A model generated the notes under the pieces. That model made no database searches. It was given only the letters and a program-made list of their open reading frames with translations, and was not told where the DNA came from. Shown here piece by piece: positions 43,022-50,801 of a DNA stretch of 64,000 nucleotides (positions are counted from its first letter, which is position 1; the number at the start of each line of letters is the position of its first letter). A program made the position numbers and the translations under genes. This DNA is from Egibacteraceae bacterium (GTDB lineage Bacteria; Actinomycetota; Nitriliruptoria; Euzebyales; Egibacteraceae), in assembly GCA_030447925.1 (NCBI GenBank), contig JAUJNX010000004.1:248001-312000 (forward strand), read 5' to 3'.

Positions 43022-43041
43022 TGCTAGCAGAAGTGCTAGCA
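43022..43041. promoter_or_regulatory. Twin palindromic operator of the antitoxin
   Basis: Two copies of the palindrome TGCTAGCA (43022-43029, 43034-43041) separated by GAAG, directly before the antitoxin ATG and 1 bp from the sucD stop region. AT-rich CTAG is rare here, which makes it stand out. Confidence 0.7.
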
Positions 43042-43042
43042 C

Positions 43043-43960
43043 TCACCCGCGGAGGCGGGCGATCATCAGCTCGGCCGTCTCGGTCGGGTTGGTGCCGACC
43101 GCGATGCCCATGGCCTCCAGGGCGGTCTTCTTGTCCGCGGCGGTCTCCCCGCCCTCGGAGCCCTCGCGCACGATGGCGCCCGCGTGGCCCATCTGCCGGC
43201 CGGGCGGGGCGGTGAAGCCGGCCACGTAGGCCACCACCGGGGTGTCCGCGGCGTTGTCGGCGATCCAGCGCCCCACGCGCTGCTCCTCGGTCCCCCCGAT
43301 CTCGCCGACGAAGACGATCGCCTCGGTGGCCGGGTCGGCGGCGAAGCGCGGGATGATGTCGAGGAAGTCCGACCCGATGATCGGGTCGCCGCCGATGCCG
43401 ACGCAGGTCGAGATGCCGATGCCCGCCTGCGCGAGCTCGTACATGATCTGGTAGGTCAGCGTCCCGGACCGCGACACCAGCCCGACGTTGCCGGGCGAGG
43501 TGATCTCGCCGGGGATGATGCCGACGTTGGCCGCGCCGGGGGAGATGATCCCCGGGCAGTTGGGCCCCACCAGGACCGGGCGCCCCTCCTTCAGGAAGGT
43601 CCCGTCGGCCTGGCGCGGGTAGAGGGTGTTGTAGACCCGGGCCATGTCGTGGACGGGGATGCCCTCGGTGATGCACACGATCGTGGCGATGCCCGCGTCC
43701 GCGGCCTCGAGGATCGCGTCGGCGGCGAACGGCGCCGGGACCATGATCATCGAGGTGTTCGCGCCCTGCTCGGCCACCGCCTCCGCCGCGGTGGTGAAGA
43801 CCGGGACGCCGAGCTCCTCCCAGGTCGTCCCGCCGCGCTTGGGGTGGGTGCCGGCGACGACCTGGGTCCCGTAGGCCTGGTTGCGCTTGGCGTGGAAGGT
43901 GCCCTGGCTGCCGATGCCCTGGACGACCAGGCGGGTGTCGGCGTCGAGGAGGATGCTCAC
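43043..43960 (-). CDS. sucD: Succinyl-CoA synthetase alpha subunit
   Basis: 305 residues. CoA-binding Rossmann part: [20 protein letters not shown] and [19 protein letters not shown]. Phospho-His lies in [15 protein letters not shown] near 255. Works with SucC to convert succinyl-CoA to succinate with nucleotide synthesis. ATG-type start overlaps the sucC stop by 4 bp. Confidence 0.97.
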   Translation of the reverse strand: MSILLDADTRLVVQGIGSQGTFHAKRNQAYGTQVVAGTHPKRGGTTWEELGVPVFTTAAEAVAEQGANTSMIMVPAPFAADAILEAADAGIATIVCITEGIPVHDMARVYNTLYPRQADGTFLKEGRPVLVGPNCPGIISPGAANVGIIPGEITSPGNVGLVSRSGTLTYQIMYELAQAGIGISTCVGIGGDPIIGSDFLDIIPRFAADPATEAIVFVGEIGGTEEQRVGRWIADNAADTPVVAYVAGFTAPPGRQMGHAGAIVREGSEGGETAADKKTALEAMGIAVGTNPTETAELMIARLRG

Positions 43961-45129
43961 GAGGTGCTCCCGCTGGTGGTGGACGCGCGGGCGAGCTCGA
44001 CGGCCTGCTGGGCCGCCGCGAGCATCTGCGCCGCGGGGACGACGGACGGGTGGGCCGCCTCGGTCAGGATGGCGCGCCCCTCCTCGGCGTTGGTGCCGTC
44101 GAGGCGGACGACGAGCCGCTGGGACACCGACCCCAGCCGGTCCAGCGCCCCCAGGACGCCCCGCGCGACCTCGTCGCCGCGGGTGATGCCGCCGAAGATG
44201 TTGACCAGGACGCTGCGGACCTGCGGGTCGGACAGGACCAGCGACAGCGCCTCCGCCATGCGGTCGGCGTCCGCGCCGCCGCCGACGTCCAGGAAGTTCG
44301 CGGCCCGCCCGCCCGCCTGCGACACGACGTCGAGGGTGGCCATGACCAGCCCCGCGCCGTTGCCGATGACGCCGACCTCGCCGTCGAGCTTCACGTACTG
44401 CAGCCCGGCCTCCTGCGCCCGCGCCTCCAGCCCGTCGTCGGCGTCGGTGTCGTCCAGCGCGGCGATGTCGGGGTGGCGGAACAGCGCGTTGCCGTCGATC
44501 GACACCTTCGCGTCGAGCGCGATCACCCGGCCGTCGGTCGTGCGGATCAGCGGGTTGACCTCGAACAGCGTCGCGTCGGCGTCCACGAAGCCCGCGTACA
44601 GCTTCACCAGCAGGTCGGTGGCGCCGTCGAGGTCCTCCCCCGCCAGCCCGCCCTGCTCGAGGATCGACCGGGCGCGGTCCGCGTCCAGCGGCACGGTCGG
44701 GTCGAGGTCGACCTTGGCGACCTTCTCCGGCGTCTCGCGGTTGACGGTCTCGATCTCGATGCCGCCCTCGGTCGAGAAGATGACCTTGTAGCCCTTGCTG
44801 ACGCGGTCGTGGAGCAGCGACAGGTAGTACTCGACGGCGATGTCGCTGGCCGGTTCCACCAGCACCTGGCGGACGACGTGGCCCTTGATGTCCAGGCCCA
44901 GGATCGCCTCGGCGGCGGCGCGCGCGGCGGCCGGGTCGGCGCAGTACCTCACGCCGCCCGCCTTGCCGCGGCCGCCCGTCAGCACCTGCGCCTTCACCAT
45001 CACCGGCACGCCGAACTCGGCCGCCTGCGCCTCCGCCTCGGCGGGTGCGGTCGCCACCTTGCCCTGCGGGGTCGTCGGCACCCCGTACCGGCGGAACAGG
45101 TCCTTGCCCTGGTGCTCGAGGAGGTCCAC
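43957..45129 (-). CDS. sucC: Succinyl-CoA synthetase beta subunit
   Basis: 390 residues. ATP-grasp N-terminus MDLLEHQGKDLFRRYGVPTT, VMVKAQVLTGGRGKAGGV, FEVNPLIRTTDGRVIALDAK and the C-terminal NFLDVGGGADADRMAEALSL with VLVNIFGGITRGDEVARGVL. Full length. Follows the B12-binding gene by 10 bp, so the four metabolic genes may be one transcript. Confidence 0.97.
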   Translation of the reverse strand: MDLLEHQGKDLFRRYGVPTTPQGKVATAPAEAEAQAAEFGVPVMVKAQVLTGGRGKAGGVRYCADPAAARAAAEAILGLDIKGHVVRQVLVEPASDIAVEYYLSLLHDRVSKGYKVIFSTEGGIEIETVNRETPEKVAKVDLDPTVPLDADRARSILEQGGLAGEDLDGATDLLVKLYAGFVDADATLFEVNPLIRTTDGRVIALDAKVSIDGNALFRHPDIAALDDTDADDGLEARAQEAGLQYVKLDGEVGVIGNGAGLVMATLDVVSQAGGRAANFLDVGGGADADRMAEALSLVLSDPQVRSVLVNIFGGITRGDEVARGVLGALDRLGSVSQRLVVRLDGTNAEEGRAILTEAAHPSVVPAAQMLAAAQQAVELARASTTSGSTS

Positions 45130-45139
45130 GGGTTCTCCG

Positions 45140-45535
45140 TCAGTCGCGGTCCGGCACGTTGGCCCGCACCCACTCGACGATGTCGGTGGTGCGGGCGCCG
45201 GGGGTGAAGATGGCCTTGACGCCGAGCTGCTGGAGCTCGGCGATGTCCGGCTTGGGGATGATGCCCCCGCCGAACACGAGGACGTCCGCGGCGTCGCGCT
45301 CGCGCAGCAGCTCGACGACGCGGGGGAACAGGGTCATGTGCGCCCCGGAGTGGATCGACAGGCCCACGGCCGCGACGTCCTCCTGGAGCGCCGCCTCGAC
45401 GATCTGCTCGGGGGTCTGGTGCAGGCCGGTGTAGACGACCTCCATCCCCCCGTCGCGCAGCGCGCGGGCGACGATCTTGGCGCCCCGGTCGTGCCCGTCG
45501 AGCCCCGGCTTGGCGATCAGGACGCGGATGGCCAC
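45140..45535 (-). CDS. Cobalamin-binding subunit of methylmalonyl-CoA mutase-type enzyme
   Basis: 131 residues, a free-standing B12-binding domain. The cobalamin His lies in [20 protein letters not shown] (DxHxxG). [15 protein letters not shown] and [20 protein letters not shown] are typical of the mutase C-terminal domain. The large catalytic subunit must be encoded elsewhere. Next to sucCD, which use the product succinyl-CoA, so propionate or odd-chain carbon would enter the TCA cycle here. GTG start. Confidence 0.92.
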   Translation of the reverse strand: MAIRVLIAKPGLDGHDRGAKIVARALRDGGMEVVYTGLHQTPEQIVEAALQEDVAAVGLSIHSGAHMTLFPRVVELLRERDAADVLVFGGGIIPKPDIAELQQLGVKAIFTPGARTTDIVEWVRANVPDRD

Positions 45536-45625
45536 GCTGTGCCGGCCCTCCTGTCGGCTCGTCGGGGAACGGGCGGGAGCATACCAGCGGCCGGTCCGCC
45601 GCCATCCGGCTGCGAAGATGGGGGT

Positions 45626-46153
45626 GTGGACGAGGTTCCCGACTACGGGCCGCGCGGGTACCTGCCCCCGCGCGCGGCGCGGCGCGCCCGCAAGATCGTG
45701 CTGCGCGAGCGCATGGGCCTGCAGTGGCCCGTCGCCGCGGTCGTCGCCGGCGTCCTGGTGGTGCTCGTCGGCGCGGTCTACCTGCTGCGCTCCGGGCCGC
45801 CGGGGGCGCCCTTCGTGCCGCTGGGGCCCGTCCCCGCCGTCGAGGGGGTCACCCCGGCGCGCGCGGCGGGCGACGCGCTGCTGGTCGCCGTGGTCGCCGG
45901 CCGGGTGGGGGTGTTCGCCGACCCGGGCGTGCCGGTCACCTGGTGCGCGGCCTCGCGGCGGCTGGAGTCGCCCGACGGGCGGGTCTGGACCCCCGAGGGG
46001 ATCCTGGTCGGCGGGGACGGCGCCTCCCTGCGGCCGGTGCCGAGCACCGTCCACGGGGGCGAGCTCTACGCCGACCCCCGCACCGCCACCGACCTGCCGC
46101 CCGACCCCCGCGGCGAGCGCACCGCCTGCGGGGACGGACCGACCGGCCCCTGA
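45626..46153 (+). CDS. Single-span membrane protein, unknown
   Basis: 175 residues. Basic cytoplasmic N-terminus ([16 protein letters not shown]), one membrane helix ([21 protein letters not shown], about 34-54), then an external domain with one Cys pair ([21 protein letters not shown]). GTG start. Divergent from the B12-binding gene. No family recognised. Confidence 0.7.
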   Translation: MDEVPDYGPRGYLPPRAARRARKIVLRERMGLQWPVAAVVAGVLVVLVGAVYLLRSGPPGAPFVPLGPVPAVEGVTPARAAGDALLVAVVAGRVGVFADPGVPVTWCAASRRLESPDGRVWTPEGILVGGDGASLRPVPSTVHGGELYADPRTATDLPPDPRGERTACGDGPTGP

Positions 46154-46195
46154 CCGCGGCCGGCGGTAGGGGCGGCGCGGTCACGGCCCGCGGGT

Positions 46196-48163
46196 TCAGA
46201 TCACCTCCGCCATCAGCGCCAGGAACGGCCGGCCGGGGATCGCCAGGGCGTGGCCGAAGCCGTAGTCCCCCCGGTCGCGCACCGTGTAGTTCACGACCTG
46301 CGCGCCGCGGTGGTCCAGGGCCGATAGGTAGGTCGCACCACCGCAGAAGCGGCGGTTGCGTGACAGCGCGACCCCGACGGGATCCACCAGCCTGCTGTCG
46401 CGCAGCGTCCCGACCCGGGTGAGATCGTCCTCCAGCTGCACCACCGCGCGGTCGCCCCGGCTGGTGACGACCAGGTCGTTGCCGACGGCGAAGTCGGTCG
46501 TGTACTCGATCGAGGTGGGGTTGCGCCCCACGTCCACGGCGTCCACCTGGGCCGGTACACCGGCCTCCTCCTCGGTGGCCAGCCCGCCGACGTCGAAGCG
46601 CAGGAACTGCCCGGCCAGGGTCGCCACGTAGGCGCTGCCCGCGAAGACGCCGTCGTCCCAGACCTCCGGGGAGCGCCAGTCGTTGGAGCCCGGTGGGCGG
46701 GCGTACCCCGCGGCCACGGCCGTCGGAGCCTCGACGTGCAGGGTCGCCGCGACCAGGGGTGCCTGCTCCGGTGCGTGGGCGAACGTGAAGGGCCACTGGT
46801 CCGGCGCGGGTCCCACCTCCTGGGTCTGCTGGTGGCGGTCCTGGGTCGTGAAGTGCATGTCGCGGTAGTAGGAGAGGAGCGGCTGCAGGTCGACGAAGGC
46901 GACCGCGTCCTCCGCCCGGGAGGAGACCACGGCGTAGCCCGCTCTGGCGGTCCGCTTCCAGATGCTGCCGCTGTGGCCGTACCAGACATCGCGCTCGCCC
47001 TGCCGGCCGAGGTCCAGGCCGACGTTGTCGGTCTCGCCGCGACTGGACCGGAAGATCGTGTCCGCCGTCGCCTCGATGTCGGTGGGGGCGGCGAAGGGGA
47101 GGTCCACCGCCCCGAGCAGCTTGAGGTCGCGGACCGTGGTGCTGCTGGGGAACCCGAACCGGAAGCCGTCCTCCGGGTCGGCGTCGCCGGTCGCGTGCAC
47201 CGCGCCTTCCAGGGCGAACACCGCGACCTCACCGACGTGGCGTCGGGTGTCCCAGGTCGTGACCAGGGCGAACTCGCCCCCGGGCGTGACCGCGACGGCC
47301 GTGGGCACGTCGCCCTCCGGCACCCGCGACGCGGGGTAGCGCCCGTACTTGGTGTTGGGGTCGTTGCCGTTGCCGGTGATCCCCACCATCCCGTCGCGGA
47401 ACGCGACCACCGAGTAGATGGACCCGCCCGCGCGCGCCTGCCCCATCGCCACCGGCAGCCGCGGCGCCGCGCCGCCGGACGCCGCGGCCCAGCTCGCGCT
47501 GTCCAGCGCCGGGTCGCGCTCGCGGCTGTAGTGGTTGCCCTGGTCCGGCTCCGTCTGGACCCGGTGGTCCAGGAGCCATCCCGGCGCCGCACCCGAGCAG
47601 TACACCGAGCCGTTGCGGGCGCGGGCCAGACCGGCGTCGCCGTCGGTGTCGGGGCTGTAGGCCAGCGGCCCGGACATGGCGAACCAGTCGGTCCAGGTGC
47701 GGTCGTCGTAGGCGTCGCGGTCGCCCTCCAGGCCGCCCTCACCACGCTGGGGCAGCGTCGGCGCGTCGGCGGCCGCGCCGTAGTCGTCGGCGGACGGCCC
47801 CAGGCGGGCGTCGACGGTCGCGGGCCGGTCATACGCCGCGGCCACGGCCTCGTACGCCGCGGGGTCCACCGCTCCGTCGGGGCCCAGGACGGGCTCCGAC
47901 CAGTCCCCGATCGGCGGGGCAGCAGGTGCCGGTGGGGAGGGTGGCGCGGGGGCCGGCGCGGTGGGGCTCGTCGCGGGCGGGCCACCGGCGGGAGGCGCTG
48001 GGGGCGGGGCCACGACCGCCGGCGGCGCGGGTGCGGGCCGGAGCGTCGCGCCGGACACGCCGTCGCAGGCGCCCGCGAGCAGGGCGGCCACGGCGACGGC
48101 CGCCCAGCGGCGGGCGCGGGGCAGGGTGCGCGGCCTTCGTTCAGCTGGGGTTGCCGGTGGCAT
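46196..48163 (-). CDS. Putative lipoprotein with propeller-like domain
   Basis: 655 residues. Signal peptide with a lipobox-like LLAGAC near residue 33, a Pro/Ala-rich spacer (about 45-95), then a large domain with strand-rich segments such as VPTAVAVTPGGEFALVTTWD, NGSVYCSGAAPGWLLDHRV and ALSRNRRFCGGATYLSALDH, which read like beta-propeller blades. No enzyme motif. ATG with AAGGA upstream. It lies 89 bp downstream of the carbohydrate-binding-domain gene and may be a target or partner in the same sigma-factor unit. Confidence 0.75.
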   Translation of the reverse strand: MPPATPAERRPRTLPRARRWAAVAVAALLAGACDGVSGATLRPAPAPPAVVAPPPAPPAGGPPATSPTAPAPAPPSPPAPAAPPIGDWSEPVLGPDGAVDPAAYEAVAAAYDRPATVDARLGPSADDYGAAADAPTLPQRGEGGLEGDRDAYDDRTWTDWFAMSGPLAYSPDTDGDAGLARARNGSVYCSGAAPGWLLDHRVQTEPDQGNHYSRERDPALDSASWAAASGGAAPRLPVAMGQARAGGSIYSVVAFRDGMVGITGNGNDPNTKYGRYPASRVPEGDVPTAVAVTPGGEFALVTTWDTRRHVGEVAVFALEGAVHATGDADPEDGFRFGFPSSTTVRDLKLLGAVDLPFAAPTDIEATADTIFRSSRGETDNVGLDLGRQGERDVWYGHSGSIWKRTARAGYAVVSSRAEDAVAFVDLQPLLSYYRDMHFTTQDRHQQTQEVGPAPDQWPFTFAHAPEQAPLVAATLHVEAPTAVAAGYARPPGSNDWRSPEVWDDGVFAGSAYVATLAGQFLRFDVGGLATEEEAGVPAQVDAVDVGRNPTSIEYTTDFAVGNDLVVTSRGDRAVVQLEDDLTRVGTLRDSRLVDPVGVALSRNRRFCGGATYLSALDHRGAQVVNYTVRDRGDYGFGHALAIPGRPFLALMAEVI

Positions 48164-48252
48164 CGCTGTCCTTTCGCGGGGTGATCGGTCCCGACGCTCG
48201 GGCGGGCTGGGTGACCGCGGACGCCGGCTGCTCACGAACAAGGCGACCCGCT

Positions 48253-49131
48253 CTAGGGGGCGGGCCGCTCGCCCGGATCGGTGGTCAGCAGGAGGCGGTC
48301 CAGCCGGGCCCCGTCCTCGCGGTTGTGGACGCGCAGGCGGTGCAGGCCGGCGCCGAGGTCGTGGGCGGGCGCGCCGTCGGCGGCAGGCACCCGGACCCAT
48401 TCCCAGCCCGCGGTCGTGAGCCGTCCCTCCACGTCGGGGAAGTGCCAGGCCAGCTCCGGCCCGCCGTCGACCGACACGAAGAAGGAGTTGCTCCCCGTGT
48501 GCGAGCCGCTCACCCGGGCCCACAGGTGGTAGCGCCCGGCCGCGGGCAGGAGCACCTCGAGGTCGACCGCGCCAGGGTTGGGGTCACGGGCGCTGGGGCC
48601 CGTGCTCTCCGCCACGCCGACGGAGGCCGCACCCGTGCCGGGGTCGCGGACCACCTCCATCGGCGCGGTCAGCACCCCATCCTCCGCCTCCAGCAGCAAC
48701 CGGTGGGGCGCGACCGCCGGGGTGGGCGGCGGCGCCGGGGCACCCTCCGGGGATGGCGTCGGGGCGGCATCGGGGCCCTCCTGCTCCGCGGGAGCGGGTG
48801 GCGTGGTGGGTGGGGGCGGCGCGGCGGACGGGGCGGGCGGGGGCGGGACGGCCGGGGGGTGGGGCAGCAAGGGCGCCGGTCCGGACGGTCCCGGCGGGGG
48901 CGGCGGTTCCGCGGGGGCCTGCGTGGCGATCGCCAGCTCACGGCCGGGCGGGACGACCGCGGTCAGGGTCGCGGCCACGGCGAGCAGCGGCACGGCCACG
49001 GCGCAGACCGCCAGCGCCCGCCGCCGGCGCCGGTACGCGCGGGCGCGGCGGGCCACGTCGGCCAGGTCCAGCGGGGCCCACGCGTCGACCCGCGCACGCC
49101 GCAGGGTCTCGTCCAGCGCGGGACCGCTCAC
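48253..49131 (-). CDS. Probable anti-sigma factor with extracellular carbohydrate-binding-like domain
   Basis: 292 residues. Short basic cytoplasmic part (about 1-40, DLADVARRARAYRRRRR), one membrane helix (LAVCAVAVPLLAVAATLTAVV), a long Pro-rich spacer (about 75-145), and a C-terminal beta-sandwich: LLLEAEDGVLTAPMEVV, AGRYHLWARVSGSHTGSN, SFFVSVDGGPELAWHF, AGLHRLRVHNREDGARLDRL. This is the CBM6/CBM35-like galactose-binding fold. GTG start overlaps the sigma-factor stop (GTGA). Anti-sigma role is inferred from position and layout; there is no zinc HxxxCxxC motif. Confidence 0.72.
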   Translation of the reverse strand: MSGPALDETLRRARVDAWAPLDLADVARRARAYRRRRRALAVCAVAVPLLAVAATLTAVVPPGRELAIATQAPAEPPPPPGPSGPAPLLPHPPAVPPPPAPSAAPPPPTTPPAPAEQEGPDAAPTPSPEGAPAPPPTPAVAPHRLLLEAEDGVLTAPMEVVRDPGTGAASVGVAESTGPSARDPNPGAVDLEVLLPAAGRYHLWARVSGSHTGSNSFFVSVDGGPELAWHFPDVEGRLTTAGWEWVRVPAADGAPAHDLGAGLHRLRVHNREDGARLDRLLLTTDPGERPAP

Positions 49132-49700
49132 GATCCGGCTCCGTCCGGGAGGGTCGGACCCAGGTGGCGGCGCAGGGTCCGGAGGGCCTCGTGGGTCTGC
49201 GACTTCACGGTGCCCGGCGAGCAGCCGAGCGCCTGGGCGGCCTCGGCGACCGAGAGGTCGGCGTAGTAGCGGAGGATCAGGGCGGACCGCTGCCCCACGG
49301 GCAGGGCGGTGACGGCGGCGCGCACGTCCAGCACGTCGGCGCGGTCGAGTTCGGGCGGGAGCGGCACGGCGCCGGTACGGGTGAGAGCGCGGTGCTCCGC
49401 CAGCTTGCGGCGGAACAGGGAGTTCCCCAGGTTGAACGCGACCCGGTAGGCCCACGCCCGGGGACTGGGCAGCCCCCGGACGGTGTCCCAGTGGCTGTAC
49501 ACGCGCGCCAGCGTCTCCTGTGTGAGCTCCTCGGCCACGTGATGACCGTGGCGCAGCGCCAGGGAGTCGAGCAGGCGGGGTCGCAGGCCGCGGCAGAACG
49601 CCTCCAGCCCGAGATCCCCGAGGTCGTCCGGTCCCGGCTCGTCGACCGGCTCTGCCAGCACGATGCCGCCGCCCCGCTCCCCGCCGTCCCTGCGCTTCAC
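49128..49700 (-). CDS. ECF sigma factor (SigE-like)
   Basis: 190 residues. Region 2: SLALRHGHHVAEELTQETLA, RVYSHWDTVRGLPSPRAWAY, RVAFNLGNSLFRRK. Region 4: VTALPVGQRSALILRYYADL, SVAEAAQALGCSPGTVKSQT. Directs RNA polymerase to a small regulon, probably including its own operon. Translationally coupled to the membrane protein with the carbohydrate-binding-like domain, which presumably holds it inactive. Confidence 0.93.
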   Translation of the reverse strand: MKRRDGGERGGGIVLAEPVDEPGPDDLGDLGLEAFCRGLRPRLLDSLALRHGHHVAEELTQETLARVYSHWDTVRGLPSPRAWAYRVAFNLGNSLFRRKLAEHRALTRTGAVPLPPELDRADVLDVRAAVTALPVGQRSALILRYYADLSVAEAAQALGCSPGTVKSQTHEALRTLRRHLGPTLPDGAGS

Positions 49701-50038
49701 GGTGGGTACTACGCGCGGCGCCGCCCTGGGGTTGGGGCGCGGGACACGGTCAGCGCCAGTGCAGGGTCCGCCACCGTCCGGCCGGACAGTGGACGGTGGC
49801 CGCGGTCCTCGGTCCTCGGTCCTCTCCGACCGCCTGACCCCGCGGCGAGCGCACCGCCTGCGGGAACAGCTGAAGCGTCGGGTTCTCCGAAAATTGGAAA
49901 GCCCGACGTGAGGCCACTCGGGCTCCCTCGACCGGGCTGGTGGCCAGAGTTAAGCACGACTGCGATCGGAGACCAAGCACCCCGACCCTGTCCGGACGAA
50001 CACCCGCCCCCCTCAGGGTGCTCCCCGACCCACCCCCG
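49701..50038. other. 338-bp intergenic region with short repeats
   Basis: No gene seen. It should hold the promoter of the sigma-factor operon. It contains three tandem GGTCCTC heptamers (49804-49824) and a hairpin CGTCGGG / CCCGACG (49876-49908) enclosing the AT-rich GAAAATTGGAAA, which resembles a terminator for the gene at 50039, oriented either way. Confidence 0.5.
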
Positions 50039-50785
50039 CTAGGCCCAATCGCCCGCCAGGAGGGGGACGATCGGGTGGGCGTCGCGGTCGAGGCGCAGGC
50101 GGTCGAAGACGTCGACGTCGCCGCCGCGGCGCTCCTCGGCCTCCAGCGCGCCGGTCAGGGCCGGGTCCAGCGCCGCCGCGACGGCGATGAACAGCAGCTC
50201 GACCCCCTCGATGTCCAGGAGGGCGGGGGGGTCGACCGGCGCCCACCGGCGGGTGCCGAAGCGCGCCTGGAGGTCGGCGGGCAGCTCGGGACGGCGTCCC
50301 GGCGACAGGCCGACGTCCCGCGGGGTGGGGGCCTCGGGGTTGCGCGCGCTGACGATCAGGCGCGCCTCGGCGGTGACGTTGAGCTCGCGCTGGACGGGCC
50401 CGGGCTCCGCGGGGGTGGCCAGCAGGTAGGCGAGCTGGGTGTCGCGGTCCCCGCGCAGCAGCGCGTAGACGCCCTCCCCCACCGGCCGCGCCGGCGGCTG
50501 GTGGCGGGTCCCGCGCGTCGCGGTGTCGTAGACCGAGGCCAGCAGCCGCGGGCGCACCGCCGCCGGGTCGGTGCCCGCCGCCTCGACGTAGGCCCACACG
50601 CGCTCGTGGCGGGCGGCGTCGGGCAGGCGCTTGCGGCCGACGCGCAGCAGCCGGAACCGGCCCGTCCCCCGCGGCACGAGCACGACGAGGAACTGCTGCA
50701 CGTCGCCCAGCCCCGCCGGGGACCCCTCCTCGACCCGCGGCCGGAAGAAGAAGTGGATCTCCCCCGCCTCCAGGACCTCCGCCAC
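50039..50785 (-). CDS. Conserved protein of unknown function next to pcrA
   Basis: 248 residues, soluble. N-terminus AEVLEAGEIHFFFRPRVEEG, LGDVQQFLVVLVPRGTGRFR and LLRVGRKRLPDAARHERVWA look like a compact conserved domain that I have seen in unannotated bacterial proteins. C-terminal half includes ELNVTAEARLIVSARNPE. GTG start 16 bp after the pcrA stop, so the two are probably co-transcribed. Confidence 0.75.
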   Translation of the reverse strand: MAEVLEAGEIHFFFRPRVEEGSPAGLGDVQQFLVVLVPRGTGRFRLLRVGRKRLPDAARHERVWAYVEAAGTDPAAVRPRLLASVYDTATRGTRHQPPARPVGEGVYALLRGDRDTQLAYLLATPAEPGPVQRELNVTAEARLIVSARNPEAPTPRDVGLSPGRRPELPADLQARFGTRRWAPVDPPALLDIEGVELLFIAVAAALDPALTGALEAEERRGGDVDVFDRLRLDRDAHPIVPLLAGDWA

Positions 50786-50801
50786 CGGACGGGCGGAACC
50801 C

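Noticed and set aside
49804-49824. Three GGTCCTC heptamers as iterons
   Set aside because: Too few and too short, with no replication gene nearby.
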